In this document: positions 1 through 7,175 of the stretch, one piece after another
Position numbering within the stretch: the stretch's first letter is position 1
How the letters are laid out: the number at the start of each line of letters is the position of its first letter
Assembly: GCF_017592475.1 (NCBI RefSeq)
Contig: NZ_JAGFNP010000005.1
Span: 310,001-374,000, forward strand
Direction of reading: 5' to 3'
Source: Glycomyces niveus
GTDB lineage: Bacteria; Actinomycetota; Actinomycetes; Mycobacteriales; Micromonosporaceae
DNA: 64,000 bases
Made by a program: the position numbers and the translations under genes
The notes under the pieces: generated by a model
The model's input: only the letters and a program-made list of their open reading frames with translations
What the model was told of the DNA's origin: nothing
The model's database searches: none

Positions 1-98
1 GACGGGCCCCGGCCGTCCTCGCCCGCCGCGCCCTCGATCTGGTAGGAGGCCGTGGCGGTCCCCCACAGGAAGCCCTGCGGGAAGGTCAGCTGCGTCAT
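1..98 (-). CDS. GH1 family beta-glucosidase, N-terminal fragment (cut by window edge)
   Basis: Reading the minus strand from an ATG at 98 gives 32 codons that run off the left edge. They start [20 protein letters not shown] and continue [12 protein letters not shown]. The [19 protein letters not shown] pattern is the family-diagnostic N-terminus of glycoside hydrolase family 1, whose actinobacterial members are mostly cytoplasmic beta-glucosidases that split imported beta-glucosides such as cellobiose. A purine-rich AAAGGT lies about 7 nt upstream of the ATG. No signal peptide is seen. It is divergent from a CUT1 sugar importer, an arrangement that suggests hydrolysis of the imported sugar. 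The catalytic Glu residues lie outside the window, so activity cannot be judged. Confidence 0.85.
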   Translation of the reverse strand, partial: MTQLTFPQGFLWGTATASYQIEGAAGEDGRGP

Positions 99-420
99 CG
101 ATTCGCACCTTTCGCGAACTATCGGCTGTATTTTATTGAACAGCGGTCGGTTGCCGGGCCTCGGAATGATACGTCATTGGAATCGCTCCCATGAATGGGG
201 TGTCGACAGATATCGATCCAATTGCGCCCGGTAACGATTCAGCAATGCACACTTGACATTCAGTGTTACCCAGAGCACCATTGCCAGCGTCGCCCCAACG
301 GCGGGTGAGGCAGTCCCCACCAGGGGCCGAACTCGTGAGAGCGGTTCACCGCAGGTGGGGGCAGGGAGGCAGTCGGACTCGCCGGGGGCACGGAAACCTG
401 CGAAGAGAGGGATGACCCCG
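99..420. promoter_or_regulatory. Divergent promoter/operator region between GH1 and sugar ABC genes
   Basis: These 322 bases hold no convincing gene. A perfect TTGACA lies at 253-258 on the plus strand, with only a weak hexamer (CACCAT) 17 nt further on. Two imperfect LacI-family-like sites occur at 178-191 and 336-349. A short inverted repeat (GCTGT/ACAGC) spans 125-144. The region must carry the promoters of both divergent units. Confidence 0.5.
178..191. promoter_or_regulatory. LacI-family (CebR-like) operator candidate
   Basis: TGGAATCGCTCCCA matches 11 of 14 positions of the TGGGAGCGCTCCCA palindrome bound by CebR-type LacI regulators in Streptomyces. The right half is perfect and the left half degenerate. 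A weaker second site, TGAGAGCGGTTCAC, lies at 336-349. The position between a GH1 gene and a sugar importer fits repression by a LacI-family regulator, which is not encoded in the window. Confidence 0.5.
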
Positions 421-1767
421 ATGAGCAAGACACGAAGAATCTCCTGCCTTGCGGCTGCCGCCAGTGCCACCGCGCTCGCCGTCACGGCGTGCGGCGCGCC
501 GGACGAGAGTGAACAGGAAAGCTTCAACATCCGCGGAGAGATCCCGGCCGCCGCCGAGGACTGCGCGCAGTACGACTCCTACGGCGACTTCGAGGACGAG
601 ACCGTCACCATCTTCGCGTCCATCCTGGACCAAGAGGCCGACGAGATGCAGGCCGGCTGGCACTACTTCGAGGAATGCACCGGCATCAACATCGAATACG
701 AGGGCACCGCCCAGTTCGAGGCCGACATGAAGGTCCGCGTCGACGGCGGCACGGCCCCCGACATCGCGCTCTTCCCGCAGCCCGGCCTCATGTCCAACTT
801 CAAGGACGACCTGGTCCCGGCCTCCGACGAGCTCTCCGCGCTCGCCACCGAGGGCTGGTCCGAGGACTGGCTCGCCTACGGCACCATCGACGGCCAGCTC
901 TACGCCGCGCCGAACTCCGCGAACGCCAAGTCCTTCATCTGGTACTCGCCGCAGTTCTTCGCCGACAACGGCTACACGGTGCCGACAACTTGGGACGAGC
1001 TGATCGCCCTGTCCGACACGATCGCCGCCGCCGGGACGACCCCGTGGTGCGCCGGCTTCGAGTCCGGCGGCGCCACCGGCTGGCCCGGCACCGACTGGAT
1101 CGAGGACATCGTCCTCCGTGAAGGCACCGACGTGTACGACCAGTGGGTGAACCACGAGATCCCGTTCAACGACCCGCAGATCGTCTCGGCGATCGACAAG
1201 GCCGGCACGGTCCTGCAGAACCCGGACTACGTCTTCAACGGCCCGGACACCATCAGCTCCACCGCGTTCCAGACCGCGGGGCACCCGATCCTCGACAACG
1301 AGTGCGCCTTCTACCGCATGGCCTCCTTCTACGGCGCCATGTGGCCTGAGGACACCGTGGTGGCCGAGGACGGCGACGTGTTCGCGTTCCGCTTCCCGGA
1401 GACCAACGCCGGCGACAACACCATGCTGGTCGGCGGCGAGTTCGTGGCCGCGTTCTCCGACTCGGAGGCCACCGAGGCCACCCGCCAGTACCTGGCTTCG
1501 GAGCTCTACCACAGCACCCGCCTGCAGACCGGCCCGTGGAGCACCGCCCAGCAGGGCGTCGACGCCTCCGTCGCCACCACGCCGGTGAACGTGTTCGCCA
1601 CCGAGATCCTGACCGACCCGGCCGTCACCGTCCGCTTCGACGGCTCGGACCTCATGCCCGGTGAGGTCGGCGCCTCGTCCTTCTGGACCGGCATCGTCGA
1701 GTGGGCCGACGGCGCGAAGACCTCGCAGCAGATGGCCGACGACATCGAAGCCTCCTGGCCGCAGTAA
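421..1767 (+). CDS. Sugar ABC transporter substrate-binding lipoprotein (CUT1, AglE-like)
   Basis: A 448-residue extracellular solute-binding protein, the capture component of a CUT1 carbohydrate importer, anchored outside the membrane. Residues 1-24 form a lipoprotein signal with basic MSKTRR, a hydrophobic core and lipobox VTAC (Cys24). The AGFESGGATGWPGTDWIEDI stretch and overall length resemble the AglE alpha-glucoside-binding group, while the divergent GH1 enzyme hints at beta-glucosides; the substrate is therefore open. The ATG at 421 is preferred over ATG 412 because GAGAGG at 405-410 is 10 nt upstream. Two permease genes follow. No ATPase gene is present, so it probably uses a shared MsiK-type ATPase, as is common in actinobacteria. 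Confidence 0.9.
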   Translation: MSKTRRISCLAAAASATALAVTACGAPDESEQESFNIRGEIPAAAEDCAQYDSYGDFEDETVTIFASILDQEADEMQAGWHYFEECTGINIEYEGTAQFEADMKVRVDGGTAPDIALFPQPGLMSNFKDDLVPASDELSALATEGWSEDWLAYGTIDGQLYAAPNSANAKSFIWYSPQFFADNGYTVPTTWDELIALSDTIAAAGTTPWCAGFESGGATGWPGTDWIEDIVLREGTDVYDQWVNHEIPFNDPQIVSAIDKAGTVLQNPDYVFNGPDTISSTAFQTAGHPILDNECAFYRMASFYGAMWPEDTVVAEDGDVFAFRFPETNAGDNTMLVGGEFVAAFSDSEATEATRQYLASELYHSTRLQTGPWSTAQQGVDASVATTPVNVFATEILTDPAVTVRFDGSDLMPGEVGASSFWTGIVEWADGAKTSQQMADDIEASWPQ

Positions 1768-1790
1768 CCCGGCCGTGTAGCTGACAAGAA

Positions 1791-1820
1791 GCCGAGCGGG
1801 GCCCACCGGCCCCGCTCGGC
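1791..1820 (+). terminator. Intercistronic hairpin between binding-protein and permease genes
   Basis: A perfect 13-bp stem (1791-1803 with 1808-1820) closes a CACC loop and has no T-run after it. It sits 23 bases past the binding-protein stop codon. Such hairpins often stabilise the upstream mRNA or partly terminate, giving more binding protein than permease. Confidence 0.65.
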
Positions 1821-1853
1821 CCATTGCATCCCGGACAACTGGAGTCACACAAC

Positions 1854-2828
1854 GTGGACATCTCCGATTACACCGACCGCTTCGGCCTGCTGGGCGTCGG
1901 CCTGCTCGCCTTCGCAGCGGTCCTCCTCGCCCTCTACGGGCTCGCCGAACTCGCTTCGCGCCGCGACCGCAGCCGTGCGGTCGCTTTCGTGTTCCTCGCC
2001 CCCGCCGTCCTGTTCCTGGTGGTCGGCCTCGTCTACCCCGCGATCCGCACCGTCGCCATGTCGTTCTTCTCGGGCGACGGCACGCAGTTCGTCGGCCTCG
2101 ACAACTACTCCTGGGCCGTCACCGACCCCGACGCCCTCCGAGTCCTCATCAACACCGTCCTGTGGATCGTGATCGTCCCTCTCGTGTCCACCGTGGTCGG
2201 CCTCGTCTACGCCGTCCTCATCGACGGCCGCAGGGGCGAACGCGCCTACAAGGCCCTCGTGTTCCTCCCGATGGGCATCTCGTTCGTGGGCGCCTCGATC
2301 ATCTGGAAGCTCGTCTACGAGTACGACGCCTCGGGGGACCAGATCGGCCTGCTCAACCAGGTCCTCGTGTGGTCCGGCGGCGACCCCGTCAACTGGCTCA
2401 ACGAGACGCCCTGGAACAACTTCCTGCTCATGGTGGTCCTGGTGTGGATCGAGGTCGGCTTCGCGACGGTCGTGCTCTCGGCCGCGCTCAAGGGCGTGCC
2501 GACCGAGATCGTCGAGGCGGCCCGCATCGACGGGGCCAGCCCGTCGCAGATCTTCTGGAGCGTCACCGTCCCGTCGATCCGCTCGGCCATCGTCGTCGTC
2601 GCCGTCACCGTCTTCATCGCCACGCTGAAGCTCTTCGACATCGTGCGGGCCATGACCGGCGGCCACCACGGCACGGACGTCCTCGCCCACAACATGTGGG
2701 ACCAGGCCTTCCGGCTCGGCAACGACGGACGCGGCGCCACCATGGCCGTCCTGCTGTTCGCGCTCGTCATCCCCGTCGTCATCTACCAGGTGCGCAACAT
2801 GCGCAGCCAGGAACTGGAGACCCGATGA
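1854..2828 (+). CDS. Sugar ABC transporter permease 1 (CUT1, AglF/MalF-like)
   Basis: A 324-residue inner-membrane permease forming half of the translocation channel. About seven hydrophobic segments are visible, starting near residues 11-27 and 41-66. The cytoplasmic EAA loop, which docks the ATPase, reads EIVEAARIDGASPSQIFWSV near residues 220-240. A GTG at 1854 with GGAG at 1841-1844 is the best start; an ATG 30 bases upstream would lie in the hairpin region. It overlaps the next permease by four bases (ATGA), so translation is coupled. Sequence style is closest to alpha-glucoside AglF permeases, but substrate cannot be assigned from a permease. Confidence 0.9.
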   Translation: MDISDYTDRFGLLGVGLLAFAAVLLALYGLAELASRRDRSRAVAFVFLAPAVLFLVVGLVYPAIRTVAMSFFSGDGTQFVGLDNYSWAVTDPDALRVLINTVLWIVIVPLVSTVVGLVYAVLIDGRRGERAYKALVFLPMGISFVGASIIWKLVYEYDASGDQIGLLNQVLVWSGGDPVNWLNETPWNNFLLMVVLVWIEVGFATVVLSAALKGVPTEIVEAARIDGASPSQIFWSVTVPSIRSAIVVVAVTVFIATLKLFDIVRAMTGGHHGTDVLAHNMWDQAFRLGNDGRGATMAVLLFALVIPVVIYQVRNMRSQELETR

Positions 2829-3778
2829 GCATCGACACGAAAGCACCGGAAGCGGTCCCGACCATCGGCGAGAGCCGGGGCGAGCGCATCCGGCGCGTCC
2901 TCTCCAGCCGCGTCGCCAGCGTCGTCGCCCTCGTCATAGCGGCACTGTGGACGATCCCCACGGCGGGGCTGTTCATCTCCTCGCTGCGGCCCGAGGACGA
3001 CATCAACGACTCGGGCTGGTGGATGTTCTTCACCAATCCCGGGTCGGCCACGCTGGAGACGTACAACTACGTCCTGTACTCGAACACGCAGGGCGGCGGG
3101 CTCATCCGCAACCTCATCAACACGATCGTCATCACCGTCCCCGGTGTGGTCGTGCCGGTGGTGTTCGCGGCCATGGCGGCGTACGCGCTGTCCTGGATCG
3201 ACTTCCGGGGCCGCAACCTCCTGTACATCGCGATCTTCGCGCTGCAGGTCGTGCCGCTCCAGATGGCGCTCATCCCGCTGCTGTCGTTCTTCAGCCAGGG
3301 CCTGCACATCGGCGACGTGACCATCACGCCCGCGTGGGAGCTCGAGGGCGTGAACACGATCGTGCAGGTGTGGATCGCGCACTCGATCTTCGGTCTGCCG
3401 CTGGCGATCTTCCTGCTGCACAACTTCATGCGGGAGCTCCCGGGCGACGTCATGGAGGCGGCGCGGATCGACGGCGCGAGCCACTCGCAGATCTTCCGCA
3501 AGGTCGTGCTGCCGCTGGTGACCCCGGCGATCGCGTCGATCGCGATCTTCCAGTTCCTGTGGGTGTGGAACGACTTCCTGGTCGGCCGCACCTTCGGCGG
3601 CGGCGAGGCCACGCGCCCGCTCACCGCGGTCCTCGGCGACATGGCCGGCAGCTGGGGCAACAACTGGACCCGCCTGCCGGCGGCGGGCTTCATCGCGATC
3701 ATCGTGCCGCTGCTGGTGTTCCTGCTGCTGCAGCGCTACTTCGTGCGCGGGCTCCTGGCGGGCTCCGTCAAGGGATAG
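2825..3778 (+). CDS. Sugar ABC transporter permease 2 (CUT1, AglG/MalG-like)
   Basis: A 317-residue second permease. Six hydrophobic segments are visible, and the EAA loop reads DVMEAARIDGASHSQIFRKV about two-thirds along. The periplasmic-side stretch SLRPEDDINDSGWWMFFTNP is typical of the AglG alpha-glucoside permease group. The ATG overlaps the TGA of the preceding gene (ATGA), so the two membrane subunits are made stoichiometrically. This is the last gene of the operon: a strong hairpin follows and the next gene converges. No ATP-binding subunit is encoded alongside. Confidence 0.9.
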   Translation: MSIDTKAPEAVPTIGESRGERIRRVLSSRVASVVALVIAALWTIPTAGLFISSLRPEDDINDSGWWMFFTNPGSATLETYNYVLYSNTQGGGLIRNLINTIVITVPGVVVPVVFAAMAAYALSWIDFRGRNLLYIAIFALQVVPLQMALIPLLSFFSQGLHIGDVTITPAWELEGVNTIVQVWIAHSIFGLPLAIFLLHNFMRELPGDVMEAARIDGASHSQIFRKVVLPLVTPAIASIAIFQFLWVWNDFLVGRTFGGGEATRPLTAVLGDMAGSWGNNWTRLPAAGFIAIIVPLLVFLLLQRYFVRGLLAGSVKG

Positions 3779-3792
3779 GCGATACGCAGTCG

Positions 3793-3820
3793 AGGGGCGG
3801 GGCCGCGCGGCCCCGCCCCT
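3793..3820. terminator. Bidirectional terminator hairpin
   Basis: A near-continuous palindrome (3793-3806 with 3807-3820) of A, GGGGCGGGGCCGC and its complement separates the convergent permease and phospholipase-D-like genes. The few T residues make it GC-driven. Confidence 0.7.
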
Positions 3821-3826
3821 TCATGC

Positions 3827-4939
3827 TCAGTGGGCGCCGCTCCACAGGGCCTGGAAGTGCGCGATGTACCGGTCGGCCACCGTCTGGTTCATCACGCGGA
3901 TCATGTTGTCGTCGGAGTGCTTGAGCCCGTTGCCGTTGAGGTTGTGTGTGCCGGTCCACACGACCGCGCGGTGCTTGTCCCCGAACCGGGCCTCGGCCAC
4001 GATGTACTTGTTGCGGTGCGCGTCGTGCACCCGCACGTTGCTCGACCCGAGCTTGTCCTCGATCCAGCCGGGGCTGGCGGTCGGTCCGGAGCGCACGACG
4101 ACCCGCACCTGGCAGCCGAGCCCTTGGACGCGGTCGAGCTGCGCCCGCGCCTCGGGGCGCTTGGACTGGAAGTTCGCGTGGCCGACCCAGACGCGGTCGC
4201 CCTCATCGCAGGCGGTGATCTGCGAGAGCTCCGCCGCGACCGGGTCGGCCGAGCGCGGGAACACCCACGCCTTCGCGATCGAGCCGGTCTTGCCCTTGTT
4301 GGCGTCGGTCCAGCCGTCCCAGCTCTTGGCGTAGAGCCGGTTCCAGTACGCGCTGTAGAAGTCGAAGACCGCGCGGTCGCCGTGGACGCCGAGCAGGTTG
4401 TGCGCCTGGGTCAGCTGCGACCCCACGAAGCTGAGGCTCGTCACGAGCACGTTGGGCGCGCCGTCCTTCTCGATGAGGAAGAACCGGTTGTGCATCGGCC
4501 CCTGTTTGGTGCCGCCCGAGTTCGGCAGGCATCCGGCGCCGCACTGGCGCACCGAGGCCCCGGCGTTCTTCAGCTTCGCGATGACCGCGTCGTTGAGCGA
4601 GGGCCGGTCGTTGCGGGTGCCGAACACGGCCCTGACGTCCACGCCGCGCTTTTCGGCCGCCGCGAGCGCGTCCGCGAGCGGCGCTATGGGCTTGTCGAGC
4701 GAGAAGTAGTACACCGCGAGCCGGATGGTGTCGCCCTTCCCGGTCGCCTCGACCTGTCTGGTCAGTTCGTCGACGATGGCGGTGTCCTTGGCGCCGTTCG
4801 GGTTCGTGGTGCACACGGTGAAGTTCCCGGTGCGTCCGCAGCCGGTCGCGGCCGCGTCGGCCTCCGTCGCGTCGGCCACGGTCAGGGCGGCCGCGAACAG
4901 TACGCCCGCCGCGAGCAGGGCGAGGATTCTCCGGTTCAT
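3827..4939 (-). CDS. Secreted phospholipase D-like domain protein
   Basis: A 370-residue exported protein with two PLD-like halves. The start at 4939 has GGAGGT 6 nt upstream and begins a Sec signal MNRRILALLAAGVLFAAALT, probably cleaved near residue 31. The two catalytic HKD regions are atypical. The first reads MHNRFFLIEKDG (H150, R152 instead of Lys, E157 instead of Asp). The second reads AHRNKYIVAE (H308, K311, one residue too many between them), followed by VVWTGTHNLN, which fits the PLD fold. Four or more cysteines in the mature part suggest disulfides. It may hydrolyse phosphodiesters outside the cell or have lost activity. It is monocistronic and convergent with the sugar operon. Confidence 0.8.
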   Translation of the reverse strand: MNRRILALLAAGVLFAAALTVADATEADAAATGCGRTGNFTVCTTNPNGAKDTAIVDELTRQVEATGKGDTIRLAVYYFSLDKPIAPLADALAAAEKRGVDVRAVFGTRNDRPSLNDAVIAKLKNAGASVRQCGAGCLPNSGGTKQGPMHNRFFLIEKDGAPNVLVTSLSFVGSQLTQAHNLLGVHGDRAVFDFYSAYWNRLYAKSWDGWTDANKGKTGSIAKAWVFPRSADPVAAELSQITACDEGDRVWVGHANFQSKRPEARAQLDRVQGLGCQVRVVVRSGPTASPGWIEDKLGSSNVRVHDAHRNKYIVAEARFGDKHRAVVWTGTHNLNGNGLKHSDDNMIRVMNQTVADRYIAHFQALWSGAH

Positions 4940-5192
4940 GCCGGACCTCCGATCTCTCTTCGCCTGAGACATGAACATGGCACGGGATCGGGGCCGCGGC
5001 GGGCTTTCGGGCGGCTACCGGACGTTTCGCGTGGTAGGGCGCTCACGGCTGTGTAATTTCCACGAGGGTGAAATGGGGCTGTTGTCAGGCGGATTCTGGG
5101 AAACGACGGTCGGATAGCCGACGTTTTCTCAACAATCAATGGAGAGGTCCCCACCCGGCAGTACCCACCGAACAGCGCAGTAGGAGCCCGTC

Positions 5193-5426
5193 ATGAGCAT
5201 GAGTGCAGAACTGCCCGAGGAATTCCGCAGGACCCTCGCCGAACAGGTCCGACAGGACCCCGACCACGCCGAACCGCGAGTGCTCGCCGAAGAGCAGCCC
5301 CGCCTGGCCGAGCCCGCGAGCACCGGATGGCTCTTCATCGGCATGCTGCTGGTGGTGGCCGTGCTGGTCCTGCTGCTCCTCATCTTCGCCTCCGGCGGCA
5401 ACGCCGACCAGTCGCTGATGCTCTAG
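5193..5426 (+). CDS. Small single-pass membrane protein of unknown function
   Basis: A 77-residue protein with an acidic N-terminal half, containing PEEFRRTLAEQVRQDP, and one strong membrane helix at about residues 45-66 (WLFIGMLLVVAVLVLLLLIF), ending in a short tail. The ATG at 5193 follows TAGGAG with 6 nt spacing. I recognise no family. The arrangement resembles small regulatory or scaffold membrane proteins, but nothing in the neighbourhood assigns a role. It lies 75 bases before ribF with no clear terminator, so read-through into ribF is possible. Confidence 0.7.
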   Translation: MSMSAELPEEFRRTLAEQVRQDPDHAEPRVLAEEQPRLAEPASTGWLFIGMLLVVAVLVLLLLIFASGGNADQSLML

Positions 5427-5501
5427 AGCCTGGAACACGTTTGCATCACTGCCGCCCGATCAGGGCGGCGCCCGTCCTTCGGGAGTGGCAAGATCTCCAC
5501 C

Positions 5502-6464
5502 GTGGAAACCTGGCGTGGAATAGACGCGACCCCCGAGGGCTGGCCCGCTCGGCAAAGTGATGGCTCGCAAGCGTCGCCAAGAGTGGTAATCGCCATCGGC
5601 GTGTTCGACGGGGTGCACCGCGGCCACGCGGCCCTCGTCCGCACCGCCGTCAAGGCCGCGGCCGAGCGCGAGGCCCGCTGCGTCGTCGTCACCTTCGATC
5701 CCCATCCGACCGCCGTGGTCGCCCCGCACGCGATGCCGCCGCAGCTCACCAGCATCGAGCGGCGCGTCGAACTGCTCGGCGCGCTCGGCGTCGACGCCGT
5801 GTGCGTGCTGCCGTTCACCAAGGAGCTCTCGCAGCTGAGCCCCGACTACTTCGTCCGGCACGTCCTCGTCGGCGGCCTGCACGCCACAGCGGTCGTCGTC
5901 GGCGAGAACTGGCGCTTCGGCCACAAGGCCGCCGGCGACGTCAAGAAGCTCGCAGAACTCGGCGAGGAGTTCGACTTCGAGGTCCTGCCGCAGAGCCTGA
6001 CCGCAGACGAGGAGCCCTTCTCGTCCACGCGCGTGCGCGGCCTCCTCGCCGCGGGCGAGGTCGCCGCCGCCGCTGAAGTGCTCGGCCGCGACTTCGGGCT
6101 CGAGGGCACCGTCGTCCACGGCGCCGGCCGCGGCGGCACCGCCCTGGGCTTCCCGACCGCGAACATCGAATGGACCCCCGGCGCGGCCGTCCCCGCCGAC
6201 GGCGTCTACGCCGGCTGGTTCCACCACGACTCGCACCGCCACGCGGCCGCGATCAGCGTCGGCACCAACCCCACCTTCGACGGCACCGCCCGCACCGTCG
6301 AGGCCCACCTCCTCGACTTCGACGGCGACCTCTACGGCGAGCGCGTCCGCCTCGACTTCACCGCCCGCCTGCGCGGCCAGGTCGCCTTCGAGGGGATCGA
6401 GCCGCTCATCAAGCAGATCGAGACCGACGTCGCAGACACCCGCCGGGCCTTGGACCTGGGCTGA
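5502..6464 (+). CDS. ribF: Bifunctional riboflavin kinase / FAD synthetase
   Basis: A 320-residue cytoplasmic enzyme that phosphorylates riboflavin to FMN and adenylylates FMN to FAD. The N-terminal nucleotidyltransferase domain has GVFDGVHRGH at residues 33-42. The C-terminal flavokinase domain has GTALGFPTANIEW with the PTAN Mg/ATP motif. The GTG start at 5502 is supported by the actinobacterial N-terminal pattern METWRGID. Between that WRG segment and the first beta strand (VVIAIG) lie about ten extra residues, RQSDGSQASP. They coincide with a 28-bp sequence also present at 20160 and 29116, so the gene appears to have absorbed a dispersed repeat in frame. The order ribF-rpsO-pnp is conserved in actinobacteria. 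Confidence 0.95.
   Translation: METWRGIDATPEGWPARQSDGSQASPRVVIAIGVFDGVHRGHAALVRTAVKAAAEREARCVVVTFDPHPTAVVAPHAMPPQLTSIERRVELLGALGVDAVCVLPFTKELSQLSPDYFVRHVLVGGLHATAVVVGENWRFGHKAAGDVKKLAELGEEFDFEVLPQSLTADEEPFSSTRVRGLLAAGEVAAAAEVLGRDFGLEGTVVHGAGRGGTALGFPTANIEWTPGAAVPADGVYAGWFHHDSHRHAAAISVGTNPTFDGTARTVEAHLLDFDGDLYGERVRLDFTARLRGQVAFEGIEPLIKQIETDVADTRRALDLG
5554..5581 (+). repeat. Dispersed 28-bp repeat, copy 1 (inside ribF)
   Basis: The sequence begins AAAGTGATGGCTCGCAAGC. It matches the copy at 29116-29143 at 25 of 28 positions and the copy at 20160-20187 less well. It lies in the ribF reading frame without a frameshift. Read in another frame it gives ATG Ala-Arg-Lys-Arg-Arg-Gln-Glu-Trp stop. Confidence 0.6.
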
Positions 6465-6478
6465 CGCCCTGCTAGCCT
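6450..6478 (+). promoter_or_regulatory. Sigma70-type promoter of rpsO
   Basis: TTGGAC (6450-6455) and TAGCCT (6473-6478) are separated by exactly 17 nt. The -35 lies within the ribF 3' end. Transcription would start near 6485, leaving about 65 nt of leader before rpsO. Confidence 0.6.
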
Positions 6479-6550
6479 GGACAGGTTGTCCCATCGACCA
6501 GCCTGCTCGACACCGCGGGTTGGCCGCCATTCATGAAAGGGTGTTCGAAC

Positions 6551-6826
6551 ATGGCGCTCGACGCTGAAAAGAAGGCCGAGATCATCAAGGAATACGCGAC
6601 CGGCGAGGGCGACTCGGGCTCCACCGACGTCCAGGTCGCGATCCTCACCGCCCGCATCCGCGAGCTCACCGCCCACGTCCAGGTGCACAAGCACGACCAC
6701 CACTCGCGTCGTGGCCTGCTCCTCCTGGTCGGCAAGCGCCGCCGCCTTCTCAAGTACCTGAAGAAGGAAGACATCGCGCGCTACCGCGGCCTCATCGAGC
6801 GCCTCGGCATCCGCGACAACGCCTGA
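6551..6826 (+). CDS. rpsO: 30S ribosomal protein S15
   Basis: A 91-residue primary rRNA-binding protein of the small subunit platform, binding 16S rRNA helix 22 in early assembly. The sequence [16 protein letters not shown], the central [16 protein letters not shown] and the C-terminal [20 protein letters not shown] are classical S15 and the length is normal. The ATG at 6551 follows GAAAGGG by about 9 nt; an in-frame ATG 18 bases earlier lacks a good site. It has its own promoter and a strong terminator directly behind it. It precedes pnp, as in most bacteria. Confidence 0.98.
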   Translation: MALDAEKKAEIIKEYATGEGDSGSTDVQVAILTARIRELTAHVQVHKHDHHSRRGLLLLVGKRRRLLKYLKKEDIARYRGLIERLGIRDNA

Positions 6827-6839
6827 CCACGGTCTTGAC

Positions 6840-6870
6840 AAGGGAGCGCCCCGTGAGGGGCGCTCCCTTT
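6840..6870 (+). terminator. Intrinsic terminator / processing hairpin after rpsO
   Basis: A 13-bp perfect stem (6840-6852 with 6857-6869), GTGA loop and three T residues. It lies 13 nt past the rpsO stop codon and separates rpsO from pnp. Confidence 0.85.
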
Positions 6871-7175
6871 CGCGTCCCCCGGCCGGGGGGCGGTCGCGGC
6901 TCACTTTTGGTTCGCCAATGCCGCGGCGTCGGCCCGGTAACGTAAGCTGGTCGTCGAGCACCGTGCTCGACAGCACCTTGCTCGTCGGCGCCTCGCAGCG
7001 AGGCGGCGACGCGGCTCGCCAGAGACCGCCCCGGTCCTCGGTAGTGGCATCCGGAACGTCCCGCACGCAGCGGGGCCGAGCTTCCGAGTGCTTCGATCGA
7101 AGACCGGAATAGCGCGCAGGCGAACCGCATTCCGTTCTACGCAGTGCAGCAACTGCATAAGGAGATCGACACTCT
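6871..7175 (+). promoter_or_regulatory. pnp promoter and long structured leader
   Basis: No gene is apparent. A TAACGT hexamer near 6939-6944 fits a -10, which would give a leader of about 225 nt. The leader contains a perfect 9-bp inverted repeat GTCGAGCAC/GTGCTCGAC (6953-6961 with 6963-6971) and a second stem GCCTCG/CGAGGC near 6990-7004. PNPase synthesis is autoregulated through leader cleavage in enterobacteria; whether this leader does the same is inference. Confidence 0.45.

Noticed and set aside
346..1848. 500-codon minus-strand reading frame opposite the sugar-binding gene
   Set aside because: It is the complement of a clear lipoprotein gene; its product is V/G/R/D-rich with no motif, as expected of a shadow frame in GC-rich DNA.
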